The translations under genes and the position numbers were made by a program. Below are positions 51,702-63,370 of a stretch of DNA of 64,000 bases, piece by piece. Every line of letters starts with the position of its first letter. Within the stretch, counting starts at the first letter, position 1. Below the pieces are notes generated by a model that was given only the letters and a program-made list of their open reading frames with translations, had not been told where the DNA came from and ran no database searches. The DNA comes from Symbiodinium microadriaticum (Eukaryota > Sar > Dinophyceae > Suessiales > Symbiodiniaceae): assembly GCA_001939145.1 (NCBI GenBank), contig LSRX01000304.1, positions 582,877 through 646,876 on the forward strand, in the 5' to 3' direction.

Positions 51702-52048
51702 AACTCTTCTCTAACTCGCAGTTGTGACAGGTGAAGAAGATCCTTCAGCTCTACTTGGCACCAGCTTTTTAACTTCTGCTCCAGATCCCTAAACCCTAAA
51801 CCCCTAAAAACCCTAAACCCTAAACCCTAAGCCCCTAAACCCCAAACCCCTAAACCCTGAGCCCCTAAACCCAAAGCCCAACCCCTAAACCCTAAACCCC
51901 TAAACCCCTAAACCCAAAGGCACCTTGAGTTCCGGCGAGTCGCTGCGCAATTTTCAAAAGCCCTAACTGGCACCACCCCGAAGCCTAAACTCGTCTAATG
52001 TGGGGTTTAGGGTTTAAGGTTTAGGCTGTAGGGTTTAGGGTTTAGGCC

Positions 52049-52151
52049 TAGGAAGCTGATTAAGAAACCCTGGGTCTTTTCTTGGGGCTCTTGATCTGAA
52101 TCCTACTATTTTGGGGTTACAGGGCCAGGGTTTCTTAATCAGCTTCCTACA
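52049..52151. mobile_element. FB-J, best copy
   Basis: ggaagctgattaagaaaccc(tgg) at left is the exact complement of the right arm, 23 bp. Confidence 0.92.
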
Positions 52152-52379
52152 TTAGTCCGACAAGTCCGGATTCGTTGAGCCATCCCACAAAGTACTGCAT
52201 ACAACCAGCCCTTCCCAGCTGAGACCAAACCACTAAAGTCCAAGGGATCGCAAACTGCGTAGCGTAATTATGTAGGGGTCGTTGCCCCGCCCTTTCAAAA
52301 CAAACAAAAAATGCGAAGTAACACCCTTACGCGTCTGTTGCGATAAACTGCAGAATGATTCCTAATCAATACCCAGTCT

Positions 52380-52516
52380 CTAAGCCCGAAGCCCTGAACC
52401 CTAAGCCCTAAACCCTGAGCCCTAAGCCCTAAACCCTAAGCCCGAAGCCCTAAACCCTAAGCCCGAAGCCCTAAACCCTAAGCCCGAAGCGCTAAGCCAA
52501 AAACCCTAAACCCTTT
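52380..52516 (-). repeat. CCCTAAGCCCGAAG variant array
   Basis: 14-bp and 21-bp combinations of CCCTAAA, CCCTAAG and CCCGAAG repeated about eight times; a local higher-order unit. Confidence 0.88.
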
Positions 52517-53681
52517 CAGCCTCTCAATTTTCTCAGCTGCCCCGCCGGCTTCATCCTGGTTCAAGCTTTTCTAAGCTAGGGTTTAGGGCCTTTAGGGTCC
52601 CGGGTGAGGGATTCCGGGGTTTCAGGGTTTAGGGTTTAGGGTTTTGGGGTTTCGGGTTTAGGATTTAAGGGTTTAGGGTTTTGGGGTGCAGGGGTTTAGG
52701 GTTTAGGGGTTTAGGGTTTAGGTTTTGGAGTACCCTGACACGGATCCTAGCTGAAACTATAACAGTTGTACTGTCTAGACATCTACTCACAATGTCTCTT
52801 CCGGCTGGGTCCCGGTACAATGAACGGCGCAGAATCTGTCTGCAGTTTAGGGTTTCGGGTGTCAACTTCCAAAATTGCTGAATGCATGCTAATTATGATA
52901 TGGGTATTCCAGGTCCTGTCTTCTTCGGCGATAGGCCCGGAACTCCAGCCCTTAAAGCCCTAAGCCCCACACCCCCCAAACACCCCCCAAAGCGCTAAAC
53001 CCCGAACTTCTATCCTAAACCCTAAACCTCTAAACCCCTAAACCCTAAACCCCTAAACCCTAAAAAATAACAACCCGAAAGCCCAAGCCCCGCCCCCCAT
53101 CCACTCCAAAGCCGGAGATGCATGAAATCTGAACCCCCCTAGACCCTGAACATAACACCCGACCCCATGCATCGTAGCGGCACAGCAACCGCATAAACAA
53201 GGTCCCGAAGCAAGGTAGGAGCAATAGCAATGCAGGGTGGTTTAGGGTTTAGGGCTGGTACGAGCGTGCGAGCCCGTCAGGGTAGGGTAGCGCAGGTCGG
53301 TTGGAGATCTCCTGCGCGGCGAGCCTAAGTTCAAGTGGCTCCGAAGAAGACGACATAGACTCATCCACAGCCGACGGGCCACCTGGAAGACACAAAACAA
53401 GCCCACTCCCTCGTGCTTGACACGCGAGTGTGGCTTCGGAAGCTGACCATGTCAAGTCTGGCTGCACAACACAAATGCCCTGAGACCGGGAAAGACAGCA
53501 CACATCTCTAGATGTCCATCAAATACCCTAAACCCTAAACCCTTATAAAAAGAGCGACTGGCTTGAAATTGGTCTTCGCGCCGCTCAGACAGAAAAAGAG
53601 CTCCGCACCCTTCAAAACACGGTTATAAGCCTGCTAGGCTCCTCACAGGTCCCGCCAGGAGGCCATGAACTCCAAGCCATA

Positions 53682-53832
53682 AAACTCTAAACCCTATAAA
53701 CCCTCAGCCCAAAACCCAAAGCCATACAACTCTAAACCCTATAAACTCTAAGCCATAAACCTTTAAACCCTAACCCTAAGCCATAAAAACTCTAAACCCT
53801 AAACCCCAGACCCTAAACTCTAAACCCAAAGC
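53682..53832 (-). repeat. CCATAAA-ACTCTAAA-CCCTATAAA variant array
   Basis: Three to four diverged units of about 45 bp that mix telomere-like words with ccataaaac. Confidence 0.8.
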
Positions 53833-54190
53833 CACAAAAAAAAAAACAATCCCTGGCAAGCAGAGAAGGCCAGTTCGCCCAAAACCCTGAACCTTGGGTC
53901 CTCGATCAAGACCACACGGGAGTTTCGGCGATGCCCGTGGCCGTGCTTCGCGCCGGCATCTGGGTGCCAATTGCAGACTCCACCAGGCACTAAATCTTGG
54001 TTTTGGGTTAAGGGTTTAGGAACTAGTTGGGAGTTGCAGCATGGGTTCTTGGGTTTAGGATTCAGGGTTTACCAGCAGCCCCTCAAAGTACACGTTAATC
54101 GAGGGCCTTCTTGTCCTGAAAAGTGGGAACTTCGGGTCCAGAAAAGGGTATTTGCCACTGCGTGGGCACAGGTTTCCAATCCAACCCTGA

Positions 54191-54300
54191 ATTAAAGGCG
54201 ACTACAGGTGGGGAGCTTAGGGTATATAGGGCTTCTATTAGGCCTCTACAAGGTATATAGACCTTCCATAAGGCTCCTATAACGGTAACTACCCACCTGA
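54191..54300. mobile_element. FB-H
   Basis: actacaggtggggagcttag left; aacggtaactacccacctga right. The right end continues into a pair of perfect palindromes. Confidence 0.85.
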
Positions 54301-54365
54301 TTCAGGTGGGTAGTTACCGTTTTATAGTCTAGGACAGTTTCAGTGAAACTGTCCTAGACTATAAA
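54281..54365. repeat. Two perfect palindromes in tandem
   Basis: 54281-54300 is the exact complement of 54302-54321 around one base; 54321-54342 is the exact complement of 54344-54365 around one base. Arms of 20 and 22 bp with 1-nt centres could extrude as cruciforms. The second arm contains gtcctagac, the word that follows FB-H1. Confidence 0.97.
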
Positions 54366-54750
54366 CCCTACGCCATCTAGCGGGTAATGGTTTGATTGGC
54401 GCGTTGACCTTCCGACGAAGCCTCGGAACCTGATGCCTGGCTAGGGCGTTTAGGGCTTAGGGTTTCGGGGGCTCGACCTAAACCCCTACACCCTTAAACC
54501 CTTAAGCCCTAACCCCTATGACCACCGATAGCTTTGGGTTCCCCAAACCAAGGTCCCGAAACCCACAGCTGTGGCCCTCACCTTTTGAGGCTCCTTGATA
54601 CAAGCAGCTCCGGCTGTCAGGAATGCAGCAGGTCTTAACATGGACCGGCCTTTGGTACCTTATGACTGGGAGTGAGGATTAGGGTTTAGGGTTTAGGGTT
54701 TAGGGTTTGGGGCTTAGGGTCGAGGGTTTGGGGTTTAGGGTTTAGTGTTT

Positions 54751-54863
54751 AGGGGACCCTTGGGGATATAGACCCTCTCAATAAGGTCCCTTGTAAAGAG
54801 AGCCACAAGTAGGGTTCAGAAGGGTCCCCTTTAAGGGGTCTCCCTAATGCTACCTAGGAATGC
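54751..54863. mobile_element. FB-G
   Basis: Same order of words as 50868-50992; begins at the edge of a TTTAGGG tract. Confidence 0.82.
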
Positions 54864-55367
54864 CCATGATTGCCATTGGCTGTTGCTATTATTAGCATGC
54901 TTAGTATGTATAAGTGTATAGATGTTTCTGAAAACATCATACGAAGACTTACGCGCCAGCATCCGAAAAAACAACGGAAAATAACACTAGAATTCCTAGG
55001 GTTCCATCACGAAAGATTATGATATACCAAAAACCCAGGACCTGTAGGTTTGTCGAAACCCTATGGTGTTGTCAAGAACTCAAAGCAAAGCCACTTCAGC
55101 ATGGAAGCCTAGGCCAAAGAGGAAGCTTTGCATTCCCAATTGGGGTCGGCTCCGCTCTCCTGGGTTCTTCTTAAGGGACTTCATTTATTTTGCGAAAAAG
55201 AAAACCATAGTATTTGCAATAGACCCTTATTCTGGTACCTTACATTAAAGTAGTTAACAGGAACCCGGTCTCTTTGCCAATGGCTGCCAAGTTGCGACTG
55301 TTGCGACGCGCCTGCTTAGCGCAGACCCTAAACCCTCAACCCTGCCAGTTTGTTGCTTAGCGAACAT

Positions 55368-55396
55368 GGGTAGTTCTCTAAATTAGGGTCCCTTCG
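55368..55396. mobile_element. FB-A left end only
   Basis: gggtagttctctaaattagg followed by gtccc, then directly by FB-G3. Confidence 0.75.
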
Positions 55397-55399
55397 GGC

Positions 55400-55525
55400 G
55401 TGAGTTAGGATTTAGGGGGAAGCCTTGGGGATATAGACCCTCTCAATAAGGTCCCTTTTCAGAGAGCCAGAAGTAGGGTCAAGAAGGGTCCCCCTTAAGG
55501 GGTCTCCCTGATTAACTACCTCGGA
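55400..55525. mobile_element. FB-G
   Basis: Third copy; preceded directly by an FB-A end. Confidence 0.82.
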
Positions 55526-55682
55526 TTCTTCCGGGATCTAAATCAAGTTCCGGGCTTCCGAGATGAGAGCCCCCGGATTTAGGCCGCAAGGTGTCGGGTG
55601 GGTTTAGGGTTTAGGGTCCAAATCTGACGGCAAAACAAAGTGAAGTTGAAGGCCTGCAAGCACTGAGACTGAGTTCTCCTTA

Positions 55683-56048
55683 AATCCTAAACCCTAAACC
55701 AGCCTCAACTCTAAACCCCCCACAAAAAATCCCCAAAACCCTGAAACTCTGAAACCTCTCTACAATCCTAAATCCTAAACCCTGAACCCCTGAAGCCCTG
55801 AAAACCCTAAACAAACCCGTATACCCTCAAATCCTGAGCCCTAAAGACCTTTTAAATCCTCAACTCCATGAGCCTTCTTGACCCTAAAGCCCTCAACCCC
55901 AAACCCTAAAACCCGAAAACTCCAAAACCCCTAAGGCCCTACACCCTAAACCCCCTAAACCCTTAAACCCTAAACCCCCTAAAACCCCCCCAACCCCTAA
56001 ACCCCTAAACCCCTAAAGCCCTAAACCCTAAACCCTAAAGACCTTAAA
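55683..56048 (-). repeat. Degenerate CCCTAAA block
   Basis: Longest CCCTAAA-type stretch right of the Copia element, with many CCCTGAA, CCCGAAA and CCCCTAAA variants. Confidence 0.88.
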
Positions 56049-56220
56049 ACCCTATGATAGATCCCTTACAGCCCTTTTAAAGAACCCTTAAAGGAATCCA
56101 TATAGATCCCGTTAAGGATCCCTTTAAGGAACCCTCAAAACCCTTATAGATCCCTTTAAGGATCCCTTTAAGGATCCCTTAAAGGATCCCTTTAAGAATC
56201 CCCTTTAAGGAGCCCCTATA
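56048..56220. repeat. 14-bp tandem gatccctttaagg
   Basis: Repeats of ggatccctttaa and variants; each unit is partly self-complementary (ttaaggatcccttt). Similar words occur at 25970-26000, 35570-35600 and 60772-60935. Confidence 0.85.
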
Positions 56221-57349
56221 ATATCCCCTTTGCCTCATTGAAGGCACCCTAAACCCTAAACCCTCAAGCTTAAACCCCTAAACCCTAAACCCCCTTTGCG
56301 TCATTTAAGGAACCCTTACAGGAACCCCTATAAACCCCCCTTTGCCTCATTGAAGGCACGCAGCGACGGAGCCGGCTTGCCTTGCGACGCGCTCATGCGC
56401 CTGGGAGGGTTTCGGATGTGCAGGGTTTAGGGCTTTAGGGCTTTAGGGGTTTAGGGCTTTAGGGGGGGTTTAGGGCTCAGGGGTTTAGGGCTTTAGGGGT
56501 TTAGGGCTGTAGAGGCCCCTGAACCCTAATAGGGTTTAGGGTTTAGGGCGTAAACCCCTTCAAACCCTAAACCCCCTAAAACCCAAGACCCTAAGCCCCT
56601 ACACCCTAAACTCCTTAAAACCCTCTAAACCCCCAAAATCCAAGACCCCAAGCCCCCAAACACTAAACCTCCAAAGATCGCAAAAAAAAAGCTCCAAAAC
56701 CTAACCCACCCACAGGCTCTCACCTGAAACTCCGAGCTCAAGACCCTCTGGCAATGGCTTGTAGTGTTAGGGTTTAGGGTTTAGGGTTTAGGGTGTAGGG
56801 TTTAGGGTAATCAGAATATAGACCAGGAACCCTACGAAATAAGCAATTGGGCTCAATGGAACCCAAGACGGCTGAGCTTTCAGCCGTAAGATTGGGTTTA
56901 CACAAACCCCCACTGAAGTAGTATGGGCGCGTTTAGAAACTCCGCCGTAAACTCAATGACGGGAAAATCGGTGCCTAAAGCCGGGAGGCTGGAATGGATT
57001 TTGGGGCTTATGGCCACAAGATTTGTGGAATTATGGCTCAGGATTGAGGAAACCCTACACCAGAAACCCTAAACCCTAAACCCTCCTAAACCCAAAACCC
57101 GAAACCCGAACCGTAACTTCGGATTGAGGGTTGTTCGCGGGCATTGGTGTTGGCCTTCTTCTAAGGGGGGTGAGGCGTGTGAACTCCAGAACCTCGTCTT
57201 ACGAATGGCCCCTTGACAGGTCCCGAAACATTCAATTTTCAGTTTCGACCCTGACTCAAGGGGCCTCCTTAGGTATAGTATACTGCAATCTACCCCCTAA
57301 ACTCAAACCCCTAAACCCTAGCCTAAACCCTGAGGACTAGCGCTGCGGT

Positions 57350-57442
57350 TGATGATACAAATCCTACATTACATTAAGGACCCTAAACTATGGGAATTAT
57401 GGTATATTCCTTATTATGGGTAATGCAGGATTTATATCATCA
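57350..57442. mobile_element. FB-C, best copy
   Basis: 93 bp; 23-bp terminal inverted repeats with two mismatches (tgatgacaaatcc type ends). Confidence 0.9.
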
Positions 57443-57814
57443 CCCGTGGGACCATGGTAGCTTTTGCCTACAAAGGATCCTCGCCTTGCGCTGTGCACCA
57501 CCTGTGCAACCGAATCCGCCACTCGCATGGCTTCCTTTCGCGCGGCCTGGCGGATGTAGGCTTGTAGGGAGTCCATAAGAGTTCCTGAAAAGGGGGCCCT
57601 TTAAGGGATTCTATAAGATGGGATTCCGGGGTTAGCTTTTCGCGTTTGGGTCGTATTTTTTTGGGCTTTAGTGCCGTTCCGGGTTTGGCGTTTTGATCTT
57701 TAATAGGTTTCGGGTTTAGATGTTAGGATATGGTCTAGCATGGTGTACACTATGAATATGCTTCTTGCGACTGTGACGTGCTCGCTCCTCTTGTTATGGT
57801 GACCACATAGACAT

Positions 57815-57950
57815 AGTACATACATACATACATACATACATACATACATACATACATACATACATACATACGTACATACATACATACATACATACATACA
57901 TACATTACATACATTACATACATTACATACATTACATACATTACATACAT
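57815..57950 (+). repeat. TACA then TTACATACA microsatellite
   Basis: About 21 TACA units (one TACG), then a 9-bp unit acattacat; continues into the assembly gap. Confidence 0.97.
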
Positions 57951-58780
57951 NNNNNNNNNNNNNNNNNNNNNNNNNNNNNNNNNNNNNNNNNNNNNNNNNN
58001 NNNNNNNNNNNNNNNNNNNNNNNNNNNNNNNNNNNNNNNNNNNNNNNNNNNNNNNNNNNNNNNNNNNNNNNNNNNNNNNNNNNNNNNNNNNNNNNNNNNN
58101 NNNNNNNNNNNNNNNNNNNNNNNNNNNNNNNNNNNNNNNNNNNNNNNNNNNNNNNNNNNNNNNNNNNNNNNNNNNNNNNNNNNNNNNNNNNNNNNNNNNN
58201 NNNNNNNNNNNNNNNNNNNNNNNNNNNNNNNNNNNNNNNNNNNNNNNNNNNNNNNNNNNNNNNNNNNNNNNNNNNNNNNNNNNNNNNNNNNNNNNNNNNN
58301 NNNNNNNNNNNNNNNNNNNNNNNNNNNNNNNNNNNNNNNNNNNNNNNNNNNNNNNNNNNNNNNNNNNNNNNNNNNNNNNNNNNNNNNNNNNNNNNNNNNN
58401 NNNNNNNNNNNNNNNNNNNNNNNNNNNNNNNNNNNNNNNNNNNNNNNNNNNNNNNNNNNNNNNNNNNNNNNNNNNNNNNNNNNNNNNNNNNNNNNNNNNN
58501 NNNNNNNNNNNNNNNNNNNNNNNNNNNNNNNNNNNNNNNNNNNNNNNNNNNNNNNNNNNNNNNNNNNNNNNNNNNNNNNNNNNNNNNNNNNNNNNNNNNN
58601 NNNNNNNNNNNNNNNNNNNNNNNNNNNNNNNNNNNNNNNNNNNNNNNNNNNNNNNNNNNNNNNNNNNNNNNNNNNNNNNNNNNNNNNNNNNNNNNNNNNN
58701 NNNNNNNNNNNNNNNNNNNNNNNNNNNNNNNNNNNNNNNNNNNNNNNNNNNNNNNNNNNNNNNNNNNNNNNNNNNNNNNN
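57951..58780. other. Assembly gap (830 N)
   Basis: Begins inside a TACA/TTACA microsatellite and ends in a TTTAGGG-type tract; probably collapsed simple repeat. Confidence 0.99.
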
Positions 58781-58861
58781 GGTTTTAGGGCTTTAGGGTT
58801 TTAGGGGTTTAGGGTTTTAGGGTTTAGGGTTTTAGGGTTTTAGGGTTTAGGATTCTGTGTA

Positions 58862-58972
58862 GACTGGTTCTTAGTAGGGAGTGGGGGAATCGGTTTTTTG
58901 GGAGTAGTTTTTGGGGACCTTAAGGGACCATCATAGGGATCCATTCCCCCATTCACTACTAAGAACCAGGGA
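58862..58972 (-). mobile_element. FB-N, opposite orientation
   Basis: actggttcttagtagggagt left; cactactaagaaccagg right; 27-bp arms with two mismatches. Confidence 0.88.
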
Positions 58973-60752
58973 GTCTTACACGCCAGGTTCTGGGCTCATA
59001 TGGGGGGTTACAGGACTTATTGGGTTTAGGGGTTTAGGGGTTTAGGGTGAGGGGTGAGGGATTTAGGGGTTAGGGCTTAGGGGGTTTCAGGGGTTTGGCG
59101 TAAGTTTAGGGTTTAGAGGTTTAGGGTTTAGAGCCTAGGGTTTGGAGAGGCGGGGATTTGGGCGCAGGTAAATACAGGCTTTGGGCGCAGCAAGGGTTCT
59201 GTTTGGGCTGTAATTGGCCCTAAACCCTACACCCTTAACCCTGAACTGTACTTAGCGTCTTGGGGTATCGGAGCCCGCTGGACTGGCGGGACAGCGAGCC
59301 GTTCACCACGGTGACGGGGAGGAAGTCGTCGCGGGTGCAGGGTCGGCCGGCTGCGTGGCCTTGCCTCCGTCCTCTGGTCCGGCTCTATGCTGTCATACCT
59401 CAGGCTGATTCACGTCTTTAGGCTCACAGAGCGGCATGCAGAAGTCCGAACACAGACTCGATGATGTTTCCATGGACATTGAAGGAGCCTTTGGCGCTGT
59501 TGTTTCCTCGCTGCCCAAAGAGGTCAACAGGAGTCGCGGCAGATTGCTGCATGGCCACGATCTGCGGGAACCCAGCAAGGTAAAACAAGGCCTCCCAGAG
59601 CTCATTTCCTTGCTCCACATACCCATACTTCGACGACTGTTTCCTCACCTGTCCATGGTCCCGGGGCTGCGTGATTTAGGGCTTAGGCGCTCTACTTGGC
59701 ATATGTAGCGCATGTTTTGGCAAACTGATGGGTTGATAGCGGCGTGTACAGGGCCGTACCTCGCTGTAGGGGTTTCGGGCTTAGGGCTTAGGGTTTAGGG
59801 GTTTAGAGTAGGGCTTTTAGGGTTTAGGGCTTAGGGTTTATGTAAACATGGGTATCTGGTTCTACGTAAAGTTACTCGTAGGTCACAGGTTGTTGTGGGA
59901 CTGGGATACGCTGCTTGAGCTGCCCCCGCCGGAGATTTGTGTTCAGAGTTACAGCAAAGCTATGGAGATGGAAGCAATAACTGTGATGGTAGCAGTCAGG
60001 ATAGGACGAAGAACGCCAGTAGCAACTGCACGACTAGCAGAGACTTGCGTTTATGGAAGTGGGACTTGTTGCAGCGTCAGGACAAGACCTTCGAGCACTA
60101 GTACGGCATATTCATGTCTGAACCATATGTATTCCTAAACTACAAAGCCCTTTAACAAAATCGATATCATGAGAGCACTAGACTTTCTCAAAACTCCCAC
60201 AAAGAAATGCTGTATGTGACTGACCTGAACAGACATGCGAAAATCCAAACTTACCTTTAGAGCCCAATCCCTCAACCCCCCACCTTCAACCCTGAGCGAT
60301 AAACCAAAGCCGACTCAAACTCCATGTTTAGAGTTTACCCTGGGGCTCCAAATAGCCCAAAGTAGGTACTATTTAAGGACTTTAGACCCCAAAGTAGGTA
60401 CTATTTGTGTACTTGGAGCCCTAGGGTTAGGGTTTAGGGTTTAGGTCCTAGAATACTCTGTAAAGTTGAAGCCTGGACCAACTTGCAGGAACCTGCGTGA
60501 TTCCTGATGCGTGACACTTCGTACGACCCTGACCCCCAAACCCTAAATCCGAAAAACCCTAAAACCCTTAAAAACCTCAAACCCTAAAGCCTAAACCCGA
60601 AACCCTAAGCCCTAAAACCCGCTAAAGCCCTAAAGCCCTAAAAAAACCCTAAACCATAAAACCCTCGCAAGCCATCTAAGCGGAGCTGCAACGTCTTCCT
60701 CATCGGGTTTCTGGCAGGTCATAGGACGTGCTCACGGTTCGGGCTTCACGGG
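58973..60752. other. Gene-free mosaic
   Basis: TTTAGGG at 58781-58855, 59021-59148, 59768-59842, 60423-60448; CCCTAAA at 60538-60662. A hairpin-like pair of aaagtaggtactattt words lies at 60358-60405. 59850-60240 is unique with no convincing gene. Confidence 0.6.
59424..59648 (-). other. Possible exon, unknown
   Basis: An open minus-strand frame of 74 codons (KYGYVEQGNELWEALFYLAG, then FNVHGNIIESVFGLL) in a telomere-repeat-free stretch (about 59240-59680). The plus strand is also open for 90 codons (59436-59708), so strand is uncertain. No domain recognised. Confidence 0.2.
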
Positions 60753-60771
60753 TAATGTAGGAACCTTACCT

Positions 60772-60935
60772 TTAAAGGGATCTATAAGAGTACTCTAAGG
60801 GTTCCTTCAAAGGGATCTATAAGAATACTCTAAGGGTTCCTTTAAAGGGATCGATAAGAGTACTCTAAGGGTTCCTTCAAAGGGATCTATAAGAGTACTT
60901 TAAGGGGTTCCTTGAAAGGGACCTATACGAGTACT
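60772..60935 (+). repeat. 35-bp minisatellite
   Basis: Unit aaagggatctataagagtac followed by tctaagggttccttc; about 4.7 copies. Immediately left (60753-60766) lies an orphan taatgtaggaacct, the terminal sequence of FB-J, and FB-J3 follows at 60964. Confidence 0.92.
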
Positions 60936-60963
60936 AGAAGGGTTCAGGGTTAGGGGTTAACTT

Positions 60964-61068
60964 TAGGAACCTGATGAAGAAACCCTGGGTCTTTATTAGG
61001 GCCCTTCATCTGAATCCTAAAACAAATGGGGTTCTAGGGCCAGGGTTTCTTAATCAGGTTCCTACATT
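60964..61068. mobile_element. FB-J
   Basis: ggaacctgatgaagaaaccc left; tttcttaatcaggttcctac right. Confidence 0.9.
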
Positions 61069-62157
61069 AGAAGGCCCCCACGTTGGGGCTTTTGTTCGCC
61101 CTTGCTGAAGGCCTAGGGCTCGGGGCTTTGAGATGACGGCACAATTTAGGATTACACTAAGGGCTCTCGGGTCTAGCGAAGCAGAGTCTTGGAATGAGTT
61201 CTAACCCGCCAAAAAGCTCAGAAGTTGCAGATGTGGCGGCAAGTGTAATTTACGGGGTTAAGGTGTCGGAAAGAGGCTTTTAGTTACCCTAAACCCTCAA
61301 CCCTAAACCCTAAACCCTGAACCTAAAAAACCAACCACCTAAACCCCCAAGTGGGGTTGCAACCATGTAAATTTCGAACCGCCAGTTAAGGCTCAAAGCA
61401 GGCACACTCACGGTTTCAAGAAGGCTTCCAGATTCTGTCAGACTACCTGCTCTTTGTTAGGGTTTTGTAATTGGGGGTTTAGGGTTTAGGGTTTTATGCT
61501 CTTCAGGGTTTAAGGGTTTAGGGTTGTCGTGATACAAAGTTAGAAGTAGCTTGACACTTCAACATTTAAACCTTATTGCATTTACAGCTTGCTTTGGCAT
61601 AGACTGGCTGTTTGGTCCACCTTCTGTATTATTGTTTCATGTTACTTGCATGTCAATACCCAATCGACTTGCACTCACACACCTCAAACTTGGCCCAACA
61701 TCCCTGGCAAAATTAATGCACAGCGCATCGGAAAACTATTAATGCAAATAAACATGTATGCGACGAGCTGCTTTTGCTCTAGCACTTCACTCGGTTCCCA
61801 TTATGGTGTTTTAGGGGTTTAGGGTCCCGGGGATTAGGGTATAGGGGTCTCGGGTTTAGGGGTTTCGGGGTGTGGGGGGTTTAGTGTAAAGGTGTAAGGG
61901 GCCAGAATCATTAGACCAGGGTCTGGGCAAACAGGGAAGCCTACAGAGGCATTTTGTAGTTTCGGTAGACCCCTATACCATATACCAGGATCAGTGTCGC
62001 ATTTCTCTACAGGAAGCTTGGTACAGCACCCTAGACCCGAAAACCTAATTACCCTAAAATGCCCTTAAAACCCTAGACCCTAAAACCCTAATTACCCTAA
62101 AATGCCTGAAAAAACCCTAAACCCTCAGCGTGGTAGGAGAAGGACCAGAAAGATTTC

Positions 62158-62382
62158 TAGGGTTTAGGGGTTTTGGTGGTTTAGGGTTTTGGGGATTTGT
62201 AGGGGTTTTGGGGGTTTAGGGTTCCGAGGTTCAGGGTATAAAGTGTAGGGCTCAGGGTTTAGGGTTTAGGGGTTTAGGCTGTAGGGCTCAGGGTTTAGGG
62301 TTCAGGGTTTAGGGCGTTTAGGGACTTAGGGTTCTGGGTTGAGGGGTTTAGGGTGTAGGGCTCAGGGTTTAGGGTTCAGGCC
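62158..62382 (+). repeat. TTTAGGG block with repeated ggctcaggg marker
   Basis: The unit ctgtagggctcagggtttagggttcaggg recurs at about 62243, 62278 and 62351; the left neighbour at 62028-62130 is CCCTAAA-type, giving an inverted pair. Confidence 0.88.
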
Positions 62383-62732
62383 CAGCAAAAGGACAGAAAG
62401 TGGCAGGATGAGGAAAAGGTATCCGGAATGCTCCGATCCGATACATACCTTAGAGGAAGTCTGGCCCAACACAGGACGGGCACCGGGGTCGGCTTCGAGA
62501 AACCATGGGTGCACGAGGACTACCTTCACTTGACGTTTTTCCGTTGTCCCACGATTTTATTGCCGGGTGCCAGCGTCCCTAACGAACACGAAAAACGACC
62601 CTAAACCCCCCAAACCCGTCATATTAATCCCAAACCCACTTCAACCCAACACCCTAAGCCCTAAACCCTAGACCTGAATAAGCCCTGCAGACCCTAAACC
62701 CCTAAACCCCTTTTTTTGCTTGTATAACTTCC

Positions 62733-62822
62733 TGGACTCTTAAGAACCTCCCTCTTTAGGGTTCCTTATTATGATTTCCTTATATAGGTCCTTAAAAAAG
62801 TAGGCTCTTTGGGGTCTCGACC
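62733..62822 (+). mobile_element. FB-R, worn
   Basis: Shares gggttccttattatgatttc and ataggtccttaaaaaagtag with 18220-18265. Confidence 0.7.
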
Positions 62823-63258
62823 AGACTCCGAACTCTCAGGCGGGCCTCGTCGTCCTCAGAGGAGGATGCAGAAAGGCCACCTCAGTGAGGAATTTCTTGC
62901 AACTATAAGGGCTGTACGTTACCTTGACTAACTACTATATACAGGGTTTAGGATTTAGGTTTAGGGTTTAGGACCCTAACATACTGAATTATACTAAATC
63001 ATGAGGTCCAGTGGTCACCGGCCACTGGAATACTTGGCTAGAAAACCGCTAAAGAACAGCCGGCACAGGCCCGATGCGCTGGTCTGAGGCGTCGTCTCTC
63101 CATGCTACCTCGGAGCGGGTTTAGGGTTTAGGGTATAGGGTTTAGGGTTTACGGTACTGCGGGACGTTAAGAAGCCTCTGCGTACCACATTGAAGTTTCA
63201 CGGCTTCGCTGGTTGCGCATCATGAAGCATCTGCGAAAGGTAAGACTTTTCATGCTGG

Positions 63259-63370
63259 TAATATAGGTGCCTTAATGATTATAGAGTAGGGTTTTGGGGC
63301 CCATCATACTACAGTTATCATAGGGAAGCCCCCAAAGTAGTATAGGCAATTTTTAAGACCCTTATAACAC
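63259..63370. mobile_element. FB-D
   Basis: taatataggtgccttaatga left; ataggcaatttttaagaccc right. A distant relative is at 48775-48866. Confidence 0.85.

Larger units (their letters stand above)
51702..54190. other. Gene-free mosaic
   Basis: CCCTAAA at 51786-51920, 52950-53062, 53523-53545; TTTAGGG at 52001-52048 and 52575-52725. 53249-53503 is open on the minus strand (LPGGPSAVDESMSSSS and similar) with weak coding character. Confidence 0.6.
54864..57349. other. Gene-free mosaic
   Basis: TTTAGGG at 56422-56515 and 56766-56815; CCCTAAA at 56243-56303, 56560-56670, 57053-57110. 54870-55320 and 56820-57050 are unique spacer. Confidence 0.65.
61069..63258. other. Gene-free mosaic
   Basis: CCCTAAA at 61286-61350, 62028-62130, 62598-62710; TTTAGGG at 61458-61530, 61809-61880, 62944-62970, 63116-63155. 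61535-61800 is unique, AT-richer, without supported gene. Confidence 0.65.

Noticed and set aside
54281-54365. Transcription terminator hairpins
   Set aside because: Rho-independent terminators are bacterial; no T-run follows, and the context is a eukaryotic repeat landscape.
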